Of a stretch of 64,000 bases of DNA, positions 35,860 through 45,355 are shown one piece after another. Each line of letters begins with the position of its first letter. Position 1 is the first letter of the stretch. The DNA is taken from assembly GCA_049325275.1 (NCBI GenBank), contig JBMOLU010000046.1, positions 168,859 through 232,858 on the forward strand, written 5' to 3'. This DNA is from CAIQJJ01 sp049325275 (lineage in GTDB: Bacteria; Chloroflexota; Anaerolineae; Anaerolineales; UBA4823). Position numbers and translations under genes: made by a program. The notes beneath the pieces were generated by a model. That model saw nothing but the letters and a program-made list of their open reading frames with translations, was not told the origin of the DNA and did no database searches.

Positions 35860-37635
35860 ATGCGTGAGCCACTCCCACAGATCAACCCTTCTGAATGCAC
35901 GATTCTGATCGTGGATGATAACCCAACCAACCTGGGTGTCATATCTGACTACCTGAAAAGTTATGGCTTTGAGATCTTGACCGCTCGCAGTGGGGATATG
36001 GCGCTAAAACGGGTGGAATATGCCCGGCCCGACATTATTTTGATGGACGTGATGATGCCGGGCCTCAACGGCTTTGAGACCTGCCAGACCCTCAAGTTCA
36101 ACGAGAACACGCGCAGCATCCCGGTGATTTTTATGACCGCGCTGGCAGATACCGAAGACAAAGTAAAGGGCTTTCAAGCCGGCGGCGTCGACTACGTCAC
36201 GAAGCCCATCCAGCAAGAAGAAGTGCTGGCCAGGGTCACGGCCCATTTGCAAATCAGCAAATTGACGGCCAACCTGACCGCACGAAACGATGAACTGCAA
36301 AAGACCTCGAAGGACCTTAACTACCTCAACGAGAAGATGCTCCAGGTCACCGAAAGGCTACGCGGCGCCAACGCGATGCTGGCCCGGCGTGCTTTGCAAC
36401 TGGAAACCAACAGCCAGGTAAGCCAAAACATTGCATCCTATCTTGAATTGAGCCAACTGTTGCCGGAAGTCGTCAAAATCATTCAGGCCAAGTTTGGTTA
36501 CTACTTCGTCGCAGTGAACCTGATCGATGAAAGCAAAGAGCACATCGTCCTGCAAGCCTGTATCGGCCGTGACGGCCGGCAGCCGATCCAGCCCGGTTTT
36601 TCTCTCCCATTGGCGGATGAACCGAAAAGCATTTCAGCTTCAGCGTGTAGGGCGTGCAAAATCCAGGTGGTCAATGACGTTAGCCGGGAACCTGCCTACT
36701 TTGCGGTTGCTGAGCTGCCCGAAACGCGGGCTGAGCTTGTCGTGCCCTTGTGCGTGGGCCAAGAGGTGATGGGTGTGCTCGATATCCAACACGATCAGTG
36801 CTTCGCTTTCGCTCCGGAAGACTGCGCGCTGCTCCAGGCGCTGGCCAACCAGATCGCCATTGCAATTCGCAATGCCCAATCCTACGGCATCGTCAAAAGG
36901 TTGCACAGCCTCGAGGAAGAGCGAGCGCAGGCGCTGTCCAAGTTGAATGCAGATAAAGATAAATTCTTTTCGATCATTTCCCACGATTTACGCTCACCCT
37001 TCAACAGCCTTTTGGGGAACATTCAGCTCGTGAAAGAGATGTTTGGTAGCCTGTCGGCACACGATATGCGAGAGATCCTGGACAGCATTCACCGGCAGGC
37101 GAAGCTGGCATATACATTGCTTGATAACCTGTTGACCTGGACGCGTATGCAGCGTGAGGGCGGCATGGTTTGCCAACCGGAGCGCGTCGAGCTGGCGGGG
37201 TTGGTGCGAGATACCATCGACGTCTTGAAACAGCCTGCTGAAGATAAAAACGTGCACCTGGAAAACGCCATGCCGTCTGACTTATACGTGTTTGCTGACC
37301 GGCAGATGTTGTACACCATTATGCGCAACCTGACCAATAACGCAATCAAGTTTACGCCCGGCGGGGGCACGGTAACGCTCGATGCCTCCCCCTATGGGGA
37401 AGGCGAAGTCAAGATCTCGGTGCGCGACACAGGGGTGGGTATCGCGCCGGAAAACCTGGACAAGATTTTTCAGCTAGGGGTGAGTCACAGCACGCCCGGA
37501 ACCGCACAGGAGCAGGGAACCGGGCTGGGTTTGCTGATCTGCAAGGACATGGTGGCGTGCAATGGCGGCCAGCTCACGATCCAAAGCAGCCTCGGCGCGG
37601 GCACGACCGTAGCATTTAACCTGCCGACTTCATGA
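35860..37635 (+). CDS. REC-GAF-histidine kinase
   Basis: 591 aa, soluble. N-terminal receiver (~12-130; CTILIVDDNPTNLGVISDYL, IILMDVMMPG, VTKPIQ), coiled coil (~135-180), GAF (~195-345), HisKA with FFSIISHDLRSPFNSLLGN (~366-384) and HATPase (NNAIKFTPGGG, DTGVGIAPENL, GTGLGLLIC). The receiver in front suggests the kinase is set by another kinase of the array. The ATG at 35860 has GGAGAG upstream; earlier in-frame starts overlap the previous gene. Confidence 0.9.
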   Translation: MREPLPQINPSECTILIVDDNPTNLGVISDYLKSYGFEILTARSGDMALKRVEYARPDIILMDVMMPGLNGFETCQTLKFNENTRSIPVIFMTALADTEDKVKGFQAGGVDYVTKPIQQEEVLARVTAHLQISKLTANLTARNDELQKTSKDLNYLNEKMLQVTERLRGANAMLARRALQLETNSQVSQNIASYLELSQLLPEVVKIIQAKFGYYFVAVNLIDESKEHIVLQACIGRDGRQPIQPGFSLPLADEPKSISASACRACKIQVVNDVSREPAYFAVAELPETRAELVVPLCVGQEVMGVLDIQHDQCFAFAPEDCALLQALANQIAIAIRNAQSYGIVKRLHSLEEERAQALSKLNADKDKFFSIISHDLRSPFNSLLGNIQLVKEMFGSLSAHDMREILDSIHRQAKLAYTLLDNLLTWTRMQREGGMVCQPERVELAGLVRDTIDVLKQPAEDKNVHLENAMPSDLYVFADRQMLYTIMRNLTNNAIKFTPGGGTVTLDASPYGEGEVKISVRDTGVGIAPENLDKIFQLGVSHSTPGTAQEQGTGLGLLICKDMVACNGGQLTIQSSLGAGTTVAFNLPTS

Positions 37636-37739
37636 ACCGCCTGCCAAGGGGAAAAAGGGCGCCGGCTTCTCGCTCTTATAGAACGGCGTATGGATGGAGA
37701 AGCCTGTACCCGTTCTCATCACTATTTGGGAGTGATACG

Positions 37740-40700
37740 ATGAAAACACGCGTCACCCTTGTCGTCTGCGTTTTCGTTATCCTGGCTGGTATCCTGTCGA
37801 ACCCGGCCGCAGCCGGCGTTTGCGCCGCCTGCCTGGTATCGCCCGCCGCCGGACAGCCTGCCAAATTCGAACACTATACCGTGGAAGACGGTTTAGCCGA
37901 TGATATGGTGTACCAGGTTTTACAAAGCCGGCAGGGTTTCATTTGGATTTCATCCCGGGGCGGCCTGAACAAGTTCGATGGTTTGGAGTTCGTCACGTAC
38001 GCGCACGATCCAAACAACCCGAATAGCCTTACCTCCAACTATTTGTGGACGATGCGTGAAGCGTCTGACGGTATGCTTTGGTTGAGCATGTGGGGGGGCG
38101 GCCTGGACAGATTCGATCCGGTAACTGAAACCTTCACCCATTATCTTCATAAGGAAGGCGACCCAAACAGCCTGGCCACCGATCTCGTCAACGCTTCCTT
38201 CGAGGACTCGAAAGGTCTCATCTGGATCGCGCACGACAAAGGCCTGGACCGTCTCGATCCTCAAACCGACACCTTCAAACACTATTCCCCAGATCCCAAC
38301 AAGCCCAACAGCCTGAGCGGACCTGCCAACCAGATCCTGGAAGATGCCGATGGCTTCTTGTGGGTAGGCACCTATGCCGGCCTGGATAAGTTCGACCCGG
38401 CTGCTGAAACCTTCGTACATTACCTTCACGACGAAAACAACCCGAATAGCCTGGCCGGGGGCTATGTATGGGCCTTGTATCGCGATCGCGCCGGCATTTT
38501 ATGGATCGGCTCGGAGGGTGGCGGTTTGAACCGTTTCGACCCGGCCAGCGAAACTTTTACGCACTACCGCTATGTGGAAGATGACCCCGCAAGCATCAGC
38601 GGCGATACAGTCGTTTCCATCCTGGAGGATCGCCACGGCATACTTTGGGTTGGCACGCGGGCAGCGGGCTTGAACAGATTCGATGTGGTAAACGAGCGCT
38701 TCGTCCGTTACCAGTACGATCCTGCCAATCCCGACAGCCTGGCGAATAACACGGTTTGGCAAATCATGGAGGATGCTACCGGGGCTTTGTGGGTTACGTC
38801 GGAAGCAGGCTTGAACAAACTTGACGCGCAGGCCGAACGCTTTACACGCTATCGCAATAACCCGGCCGATCCCAATTCTTTGAGCAGTAATTATCTGGCA
38901 TCTTTTTACGAGGATGCACAAGGTACGGTTTGGATCGGCACGATTGGAGGCGGCCTGGATAAATTCGAGCGTTCCCAGGGCACTTTTACGCACTACCAGA
39001 ACGATTTCACCGACGCCAACAGCCTGGCGCAAAACGACGTGCGCAAGATTCTTCCCGCCCAGAACGGTCGTCTCTGGCTGGCAACGGGTAACGGCCTCGA
39101 TCTGTTCGACCCGAGCACAAAAACCTTTACCCACTATCAGCATGACCCGGCGAACCCCAATACCCCACTCAATAACAATATCCTGAGCATGGCCTTCGAT
39201 GGGCAGGGTCGCCTTTGGTTGGCCTGCTACCCCGATGGGGCCAGCCGCTTCGACCCGGCGACAGGAAACTTTACCCACTTCCGACCTGACGCCCATAATG
39301 CGAACAGCCTTATCTTTGGTAATGTGCTCTTTATCGGTATGACCAGCGATCGGGCGATTTGGTTTGGCACCGAAGCCGGCATCAGCCGTCTGGATGCCCA
39401 AACCGAGGCGTTTACGAGCTTTACCGTCGAGAAAAATGGTTTGAGTAATGCAACCGTACCGGATATTTTCGAAGACAGTCGTGGAGTTCTTTGGGCTGCT
39501 ACTGACAATGGTTTGAACCGGTATGACCCGGCCACAGACACCTTCAGAGCCTACTATACCAAAGATGGCTTGAGTGGGAATAAGGTTGTCAGCATCCTCG
39601 AAGACAGCCAGGGCTATCTGTGGGTTGGCACGAACGGTGGCCTATCCAGGTTCGATGCGCAAACCGAAACTTTCCGTAACTACGATGCCAGGGATGGCCT
39701 GCAAGGCAATCTCTTCACACACTATGCAAAGTACAAAGCCAGGGATGGCGAACTTTTTTTTGGTGGGACCAATGGTTTCAACACTTTCTACCCCGACCGG
39801 CTGCCCGAAAATCCCAACATCCCTCGCGTCGTCTTCACCGCTTTTGAACTGCTCAACCACCCGGTGGACATTGGCGGCGACTCGCCCCTGCAAAAACATA
39901 TCAGCGTGGCTGAAAAGATCACACTGCCTTACGATTACACCGCCCTGACCATCAAATTTGCTGCCCTTAACTACCGTTCGCCGGCCAAGAACCAGTACGC
40001 TTACCGGCTAGAAGGCTTCGACGCCGGCTGGCTCTATACCGATAGCGCCAACCGCCAGGCCACCTACACCAACCTCGATCCCGGGGAATACACCTTCCGC
40101 GTCAAAGCCTCCAACAATGATGGCGTGTGGAATGAAGAAGGAACGAGTCTTAAGCTGGTGATCACTCCGCCCTGGTGGGAAACATGGTGGTTCAGGAGCC
40201 TGGCCGGGTTGCTCGTCGTGGGGCTGGTAGTTGCCGGGTACCGCTACCGCGTTCGCAGCCTGCGCCGCAGGACCGAAGAACTGGAAGCGCAAGTGATCCA
40301 GCGAACGCACGAACTGCAAATTGCCAAGGAAAGGGCCGAGGTCGCTAACCAGGCCAAGAGCGTCTTCCTGGCCAATATGAGCCACGAGTTGCGCACGCCG
40401 CTCAACGCCATCTTGGGGTATGCAGATATTCTCAAGCGCCGCAGCGGCCGTACCGGCAGTTTGTTCACCGGCCTGGATGTGATCCAGCAGAGCGGCGAGC
40501 ATTTGCTGACCCTGATCAACGACATTCTCGATCTGGCCAAGATCGAGGCCGGCAGGTTCGAGCTTTCTCCGGCGATCCTTCACCTGCCCACGCTCCTGCG
40601 CCAGGTGACGAACATTGTCCGTATGCGGGCCGAGGCCAAGGATATCTCGTTGACGTGTGAAGCGTTCTCGCCGCTGCCCGAATGTGTGCTGGCCGACGAA

Positions 40701-41801
40701 AAGCGCCTGCGCCAGGTGCTGCTCAACCTGCTGGGCAACGCCGTCAAATTCACCGACCAGGGTTGCGTTACCTTGTCTGTCACCGCCTTATCTCCCGAAA
40801 GTTTACAAGCTGACGTTTTGAAGCCGGCCCCCTGGCCCTCGGCCGATGACCTGGAATATCCACCAGATGCTGCCATGGGGCCTGCAACGGCTTTACTCCG
40901 TTTCGAAGTGAGCGATACCGGCATTGGCATCGCCCACGACCAGTTTGCGCGCATCTTCGAGCCTTTCGAGCAAGTGAACGAAGCCGACCGGCAAGCAGAA
41001 GGCACCGGGTTAGGCTTGTCCATCAGCCAGCAGATTGTGCGACTGATGGGGGGGCGCCTGCAAGTAAAGAGTGAGCTGGGAAGCGGCAGCACGTTCTGGT
41101 TCGACGTCAGTCTGCCGGTGGTAGCGACCGCTGGCGGGCCGCCGATGCCGGCCGCCAGACCCGATATTGTTGGGTATGAAGGGCCTCGACGCAAGATACT
41201 GCTGGTGGATGACAAAGAGTATAACCGCCTGGTACTACGCGACATGCTGGAACCCTTGGGATTTGAAGTGCACCTCGCCTGCAATGGGCAGGAAGCGGTG
41301 GAGAAAACGCTCGCCCTGAACCCTGATGCCATTGTGATGGACCTCGTGATGCCGATCAAAACCGGTATCGAAGCGTCGCTGGAAATCCGGCAACAGCCAG
41401 AACAAAAAAATGTGTTGATCGTCGCTGTATCGGCCAGCGTGCTGGAAGCCGAACAAGAGAAGAGCCGGTTGGCGGGCTGCAACGTCTTTTTGCCGAAACC
41501 GGTCGAGCGCAACAGGCTGCTGGAAGCTTTGGGGGGACATCTGAACCTGACCTGGTGCTATGCCGCGCCGGATGAGACCGGTGAAACCACCTTGTTCCCG
41601 CCGCCCGCGGAAGAACTGGCCAGGTTCCGTGCGTTGATGAAAACCGGGCGTATCTTCGAGATTCGTGAGTTTGCCAGGCGTCTGATCGACAGCGAGCCGC
41701 GCTACGCGCTTTTTGGTGAAAAAGTGCTGGAACTGGCCAGGACATTCGACCTTGATGCCATTGAAAAGCTTATTGAACCGTTTCTGCCGGAGGAGCGTTG
41801 A
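37740..41801 (+). CDS. two-propeller membrane hybrid histidine kinase (HTCS-like)
   Basis: 1353 aa. Signal peptide (MKTRVTLVVCVFVILAGIL), then fourteen ~45-residue Reg_prop blades (IWISSRGGLNKFDG, LWVGTYAGLDKFDP and so on), enough for two seven-bladed propellers. A Y_Y_Y domain follows (~745-805), then one membrane segment (LAGLLVVGLVVAGYRYRV, ~817-834), HisKA (MSHELRTPLNAILGYADIL, ~880), HATPase (NAVKFTDQG, GTGLGLSIS), REC (ILLVDDKEYNRLVLRDML, IVMDLVMP, LPKPVE) and the shared C-terminal helical domain. It should sense an extracytoplasmic glycan or similar ligand. ATG 37740 gives the clean signal peptide and has GGGAGTG; ATG 37632 overlaps the previous stop (ATGA) and is the alternative. Confidence 0.9.
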   Translation: MKTRVTLVVCVFVILAGILSNPAAAGVCAACLVSPAAGQPAKFEHYTVEDGLADDMVYQVLQSRQGFIWISSRGGLNKFDGLEFVTYAHDPNNPNSLTSNYLWTMREASDGMLWLSMWGGGLDRFDPVTETFTHYLHKEGDPNSLATDLVNASFEDSKGLIWIAHDKGLDRLDPQTDTFKHYSPDPNKPNSLSGPANQILEDADGFLWVGTYAGLDKFDPAAETFVHYLHDENNPNSLAGGYVWALYRDRAGILWIGSEGGGLNRFDPASETFTHYRYVEDDPASISGDTVVSILEDRHGILWVGTRAAGLNRFDVVNERFVRYQYDPANPDSLANNTVWQIMEDATGALWVTSEAGLNKLDAQAERFTRYRNNPADPNSLSSNYLASFYEDAQGTVWIGTIGGGLDKFERSQGTFTHYQNDFTDANSLAQNDVRKILPAQNGRLWLATGNGLDLFDPSTKTFTHYQHDPANPNTPLNNNILSMAFDGQGRLWLACYPDGASRFDPATGNFTHFRPDAHNANSLIFGNVLFIGMTSDRAIWFGTEAGISRLDAQTEAFTSFTVEKNGLSNATVPDIFEDSRGVLWAATDNGLNRYDPATDTFRAYYTKDGLSGNKVVSILEDSQGYLWVGTNGGLSRFDAQTETFRNYDARDGLQGNLFTHYAKYKARDGELFFGGTNGFNTFYPDRLPENPNIPRVVFTAFELLNHPVDIGGDSPLQKHISVAEKITLPYDYTALTIKFAALNYRSPAKNQYAYRLEGFDAGWLYTDSANRQATYTNLDPGEYTFRVKASNNDGVWNEEGTSLKLVITPPWWETWWFRSLAGLLVVGLVVAGYRYRVRSLRRRTEELEAQVIQRTHELQIAKERAEVANQAKSVFLANMSHELRTPLNAILGYADILKRRSGRTGSLFTGLDVIQQSGEHLLTLINDILDLAKIEAGRFELSPAILHLPTLLRQVTNIVRMRAEAKDISLTCEAFSPLPECVLADEKRLRQVLLNLLGNAVKFTDQGCVTLSVTALSPESLQADVLKPAPWPSADDLEYPPDAAMGPATALLRFEVSDTGIGIAHDQFARIFEPFEQVNEADRQAEGTGLGLSISQQIVRLMGGRLQVKSELGSGSTFWFDVSLPVVATAGGPPMPAARPDIVGYEGPRRKILLVDDKEYNRLVLRDMLEPLGFEVHLACNGQEAVEKTLALNPDAIVMDLVMPIKTGIEASLEIRQQPEQKNVLIVAVSASVLEAEQEKSRLAGCNVFLPKPVERNRLLEALGGHLNLTWCYAAPDETGETTLFPPPAEELARFRALMKTGRIFEIREFARRLIDSEPRYALFGEKVLELARTFDLDAIEKLIEPFLPEER

Positions 41802-44800
41802 TGGGCGTAAACGAAACAGAACCCAATGCATCTACCGGGTCTCAAAATCCGGTGGTTTTAATCGTCGATGACACGCCTGCCAACCTGGCGGTCTTGGGTG
41901 AGTATCTGCTCCACGAGCAATACCAGATTATGGTGGCCCGCAGCGGAGAAACCGGTTTGTTGCTGGCCCAAGAACACCATCCAGATTTAATTTTGCTGGA
42001 TGTCATTTTGCCTGACCTCAGCGGCTTCGATGTCTGCCAGCGTTTGAAGGCGGACGAAAAAACGCGCGACATTCTGGTTATCTTCATGACCATCGTGACC
42101 GGCCGGGAAGACAAGGTAAAAGGCTTCCAAGTGGGAGGAGTCGATTACATCACCAAGCCTTTCCAGCATGAAGAAGTTTTGGCGCGCGTCAACACACATT
42201 TGCGAATTCGCCGCCTGGCGCGTGCGCTGCTGGCTGCAAATGAGACCCTGGAGCAGCGTGTGGCTGAGCGTACCGCCGAACTGGCGCAGGCCAACCTTGC
42301 CCTTGAGATGGAAAACCATGAACGCAGGTTGGGTGAAGAGGCGTTGCGCCGCGAACATGATTTGGTCACCCGCATCATGGAAACCAGTCCCTCGGGAATC
42401 ACGGTGGTCAACCAGGAAGGGCAGATCACCTTTGCCAATGCACACGCCCAACACATTCTGGGATTGACCAAAGATTCAAGCTGCGCACGCACCTACAATG
42501 CTCCTCAGTGGCGCATCACGGATTTCGATGGAAACCCCTTCCCGGAGGAAATTCTGCCCTTCCGCCGCGTGATGCAAACGGGGCAGCCTGTCCGTGACAT
42601 GCGTCACGCCATCGAGCGGCCTGATGGCCGGCGGGTGCTGCTTTCGATCAGCGCTGCCCCGCTGGTCGATGAAGCCGGCCGGGTAGATGGCATGGTGGCG
42701 CTTGTAGAGGATGTTACAGAAAGCGTTTTGGCAAACGTCAAGCTGAAAGAATCGGAACAGCGCCTGACCCAAATGATCGATTTTCTACCCGATGCCACGA
42801 TGGTTATCAATCAGAATGGCGTCGTCATTGCCTGGAATCGCGCTATGGAAGCGATGACAGGTGTAAAGGCCGAAGACATGCTTGGCAAAGGGAACTTCGC
42901 GTATGCGCTGCCTTTCTATGGAGAACGGCGGCCCATGCTGATCGATCTGGTGTCTCAGCCCCAAGCAGATATCGAAAAGCGATACGTGCAAATCCAAAGG
43001 AGGCCCGATGGCATCCTGACCGGCGAAAGTTACGTGACGCACCTCAAAAACAGGCCGGCCTATCTCTTTGGGGCAGCGACCAATTTTTACGATCAAGAGG
43101 GCCTGCTCATTGGCGCTATCGAGTGCACGCGCGATATTACCGAACGTAAACGGACGCAGGATTTGCTGGCGCTCAACGCAGAACGCATGAGCGTGCTGCT
43201 TCAGATGAATCAAATGACCGGCGCAACGCCGGCAGAAATCATGAATTTTGGCTTCGAACAGGCGATTCGCTTGACCAAGAGCAAGGTGGGATACCTGGCC
43301 TTTCTCAATGCAGATGAAACCGTCTTGACCATGCAGCTGTGGTCGCGCTCCGCCATGGCGCAATGTACGTTGGACGACAAGCCAATCGTATATCCGCTGG
43401 AAAGCACCGGGTTGTGGGGCGAAGCCGTGCGCCAGCGCCGGCCAATCATCACCAACGACTACAGCGCTCCCAACCCATTCAAAAAGGGAACCCCAACCGG
43501 GCATGTGCATCTCGTCCGTCACATGAACGTCCCGGTAATTGCCGCTTCGAAGATCGTGCTTGTGATTGGCGTCGGAAACAAGGAAGACGACTATGACGAG
43601 ATGGATGCGCAGCAACTGATCTTGCTCATGGAAGGAATGTGGCGGCTGCTCGAATTAAAACGGGCAGATGAAGCGCTAAAGCGGCACCGCGACGAGCTTG
43701 AAACGTTGGTTCGAGAACGAACCGCCGAACTGCTTTTGGCGAAAGAACACGCCGAGGTTGCCAACCGCGCCAAGAGCATTTTTCTGGCGAATATGAGCCA
43801 CGAGTTGCGAACCCCTCTCAATGCGATTTTGGGGTATGCCCAAATCTTGAGGCAGCGTTTCGAGGAACAGCGCGATTTGGAAAGCATAAATACGATCTAC
43901 GAAAGTGGGCAAAACTTGCTGACGCTGATCACGGACGTTTTAGAGCTTTCCAAGATCGAGGCCGGCAAAACAGAGCTACACCTTGTTCCCTTTCACCTTG
44001 TATCGTTTCTCGAGAGTCTCGTCACCAGCGTTCGAATCCGTGCGGCGGCCAAGGGTGTCGTTTTTGTCTTCGATCCCTCGGCCGATTTGCCGGTCAATGT
44101 GTTGGCCGATGCAACCCGTTTGCGCCAGGTCTTGCTGCATCTGTTGGGAAACGCAGTCAAGCTTACCGATTCAGGCGAGGTGGCGTTCCGCATATCCAGG
44201 CTGGCGCATTCGGCGAAAGATGTAGCCCGGTTGCGCTTTGAAATCAGCGATAGCGGTGACGGCATCCCTCCCGATGCGCTCGCACAGATTTTCCAGCCTT
44301 TCGAGCAGGCGAATGGCTTGGCATGCAGCGCAGATGGAAGCGGTCTGATGCAGGCGATTAGCCGCCAGTGGATACAGTTCATGGGTGGCGATCTGCACGT
44401 CCGGAGCGCGGTAGGGCACGGCAGTACTTTCTGGTTCGATCTCCCGCTCTCGGTATTGACGGCAACTGGCGACATCATTTCCACCGTGGAACGCATCCCG
44501 ATCGGTTATAGCGGCCCGCCGCGGAAGCTCTTGCTCGTCGATCACGCCTCGGAGCATCGCGCCATGTTGGTAAACTTTTTGCAGCCGATCGGTTTCGAGG
44601 TGATCGAAGCGCGTGACGTCCCCCAGGCTGTTCCTGTTGCCGCAGCCATTCGCCCGGACTTAATCCTGCTGGACTGTTCCTTGCCCGCCCAGGAAGATGA
44701 AGACCCTTTCGCCGAATTTCGCAAGATTCCTGCGTTGGCGGATGTTCCGCTGATCGTTATGTCTGGCGACATTCAGTCTGGCGACATTCAGTCTGGCGAC

Positions 44801-45355
44801 ATTCAGTCTGGCGACATTCAGTCTGGCGACATTCAGTCTGGCGACATTCAGTCTGGCGACATTCAGTCTGGCGACATTCAGTCTGGCGACATTCAGTCTG
44901 GCGACATTCAGTCTGGCGACATTCAGTCTGGCGACATTCAGTCTGGCGACATCCAGTCTGGCGACATCCAGTCTGACGCAGCCGCCCATCCTGCTGACTC
45001 TGGGCCTGTTTTGCGTAAGCCAGTGCAGCAGCCTGCACTGTTCGCCTTACTGGAAGAATGCCTGAAGCTGGTATGGATTTATCACGAAGAAGGGAGCGAT
45101 GAGGCCTTGTTCCCCGATAACAAGGATGCTTTCCCCGTCGAGTTCGTACCACCTTCTCAAGAGGAACTGGCATTCTTGCTCGATCTGGCAATGAAGGGCG
45201 ATATGATCGGAATCGAAACCCGTGCGAAGCGCCTGGCTTCATCGACTTCCGGGCTTCAACCTTTTGCAGATCGGTTATACCACCTGGCCAAAGCATTCGA
45301 AGAAGATCAAGTCCTTGCGTTGATCAAACACTATGCAAAGGAGAAGGGGTCATGA
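41801..45355 (+). CDS. REC-PAS-PAS-GAF hybrid histidine kinase with repeat-expanded receiver
   Basis: 1184 aa. N-terminal REC (VVLIVDDTPANLAVLGEYLL, LILLDVILPD, ITKPFQ), coiled coil, PAS (~190-310), PAS (~320-440), GAF (~465-620), HisKA (MSHELRTPLNAILGYAQIL, ~660), HATPase-like domain, second REC (~905-1080) and the shared helical tail (~1115-1184). The HATPase is degenerate: DSGDGIP for DTGIGI and GSGLMQAI for GTGLGLAI. In the second REC fourteen SGDIQ units (~988-1057) are inserted after VPLIVMS, in the beta4-alpha4 switch region, before the conserved RKP. The start overlaps the previous stop (TGATG) with GGAGGAG upstream; a TTG at 41798 is not used. Confidence 0.88.
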   Translation: MGVNETEPNASTGSQNPVVLIVDDTPANLAVLGEYLLHEQYQIMVARSGETGLLLAQEHHPDLILLDVILPDLSGFDVCQRLKADEKTRDILVIFMTIVTGREDKVKGFQVGGVDYITKPFQHEEVLARVNTHLRIRRLARALLAANETLEQRVAERTAELAQANLALEMENHERRLGEEALRREHDLVTRIMETSPSGITVVNQEGQITFANAHAQHILGLTKDSSCARTYNAPQWRITDFDGNPFPEEILPFRRVMQTGQPVRDMRHAIERPDGRRVLLSISAAPLVDEAGRVDGMVALVEDVTESVLANVKLKESEQRLTQMIDFLPDATMVINQNGVVIAWNRAMEAMTGVKAEDMLGKGNFAYALPFYGERRPMLIDLVSQPQADIEKRYVQIQRRPDGILTGESYVTHLKNRPAYLFGAATNFYDQEGLLIGAIECTRDITERKRTQDLLALNAERMSVLLQMNQMTGATPAEIMNFGFEQAIRLTKSKVGYLAFLNADETVLTMQLWSRSAMAQCTLDDKPIVYPLESTGLWGEAVRQRRPIITNDYSAPNPFKKGTPTGHVHLVRHMNVPVIAASKIVLVIGVGNKEDDYDEMDAQQLILLMEGMWRLLELKRADEALKRHRDELETLVRERTAELLLAKEHAEVANRAKSIFLANMSHELRTPLNAILGYAQILRQRFEEQRDLESINTIYESGQNLLTLITDVLELSKIEAGKTELHLVPFHLVSFLESLVTSVRIRAAAKGVVFVFDPSADLPVNVLADATRLRQVLLHLLGNAVKLTDSGEVAFRISRLAHSAKDVARLRFEISDSGDGIPPDALAQIFQPFEQANGLACSADGSGLMQAISRQWIQFMGGDLHVRSAVGHGSTFWFDLPLSVLTATGDIISTVERIPIGYSGPPRKLLLVDHASEHRAMLVNFLQPIGFEVIEARDVPQAVPVAAAIRPDLILLDCSLPAQEDEDPFAEFRKIPALADVPLIVMSGDIQSGDIQSGDIQSGDIQSGDIQSGDIQSGDIQSGDIQSGDIQSGDIQSGDIQSGDIQSGDIQSGDIQSDAAAHPADSGPVLRKPVQQPALFALLEECLKLVWIYHEEGSDEALFPDNKDAFPVEFVPPSQEELAFLLDLAMKGDMIGIETRAKRLASSTSGLQPFADRLYHLAKAFEEDQVLALIKHYAKEKGS
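44762..44971 (+). repeat. coding minisatellite, 14 x 15 bp
   Basis: Fourteen head-to-tail copies of TCTGGCGACATTCAG. The first twelve (44762-44941) are identical; the last two carry ATC for ATT. Each unit encodes SGDIQ, so gain or loss of units keeps the frame. Sequence identity between units points to recent expansion by slippage or unequal exchange. Confidence 0.97.

Noticed and set aside
44762..44971. CRISPR array
   Set aside because: Units are contiguous 15-mers with no spacers and lie in frame within a gene.
44757..45296. Minus-strand Arg/Gln/Thr repeat ORFs opposite the minisatellite
   Set aside because: They are a by-product of the repeat in other frames, with no start signals.
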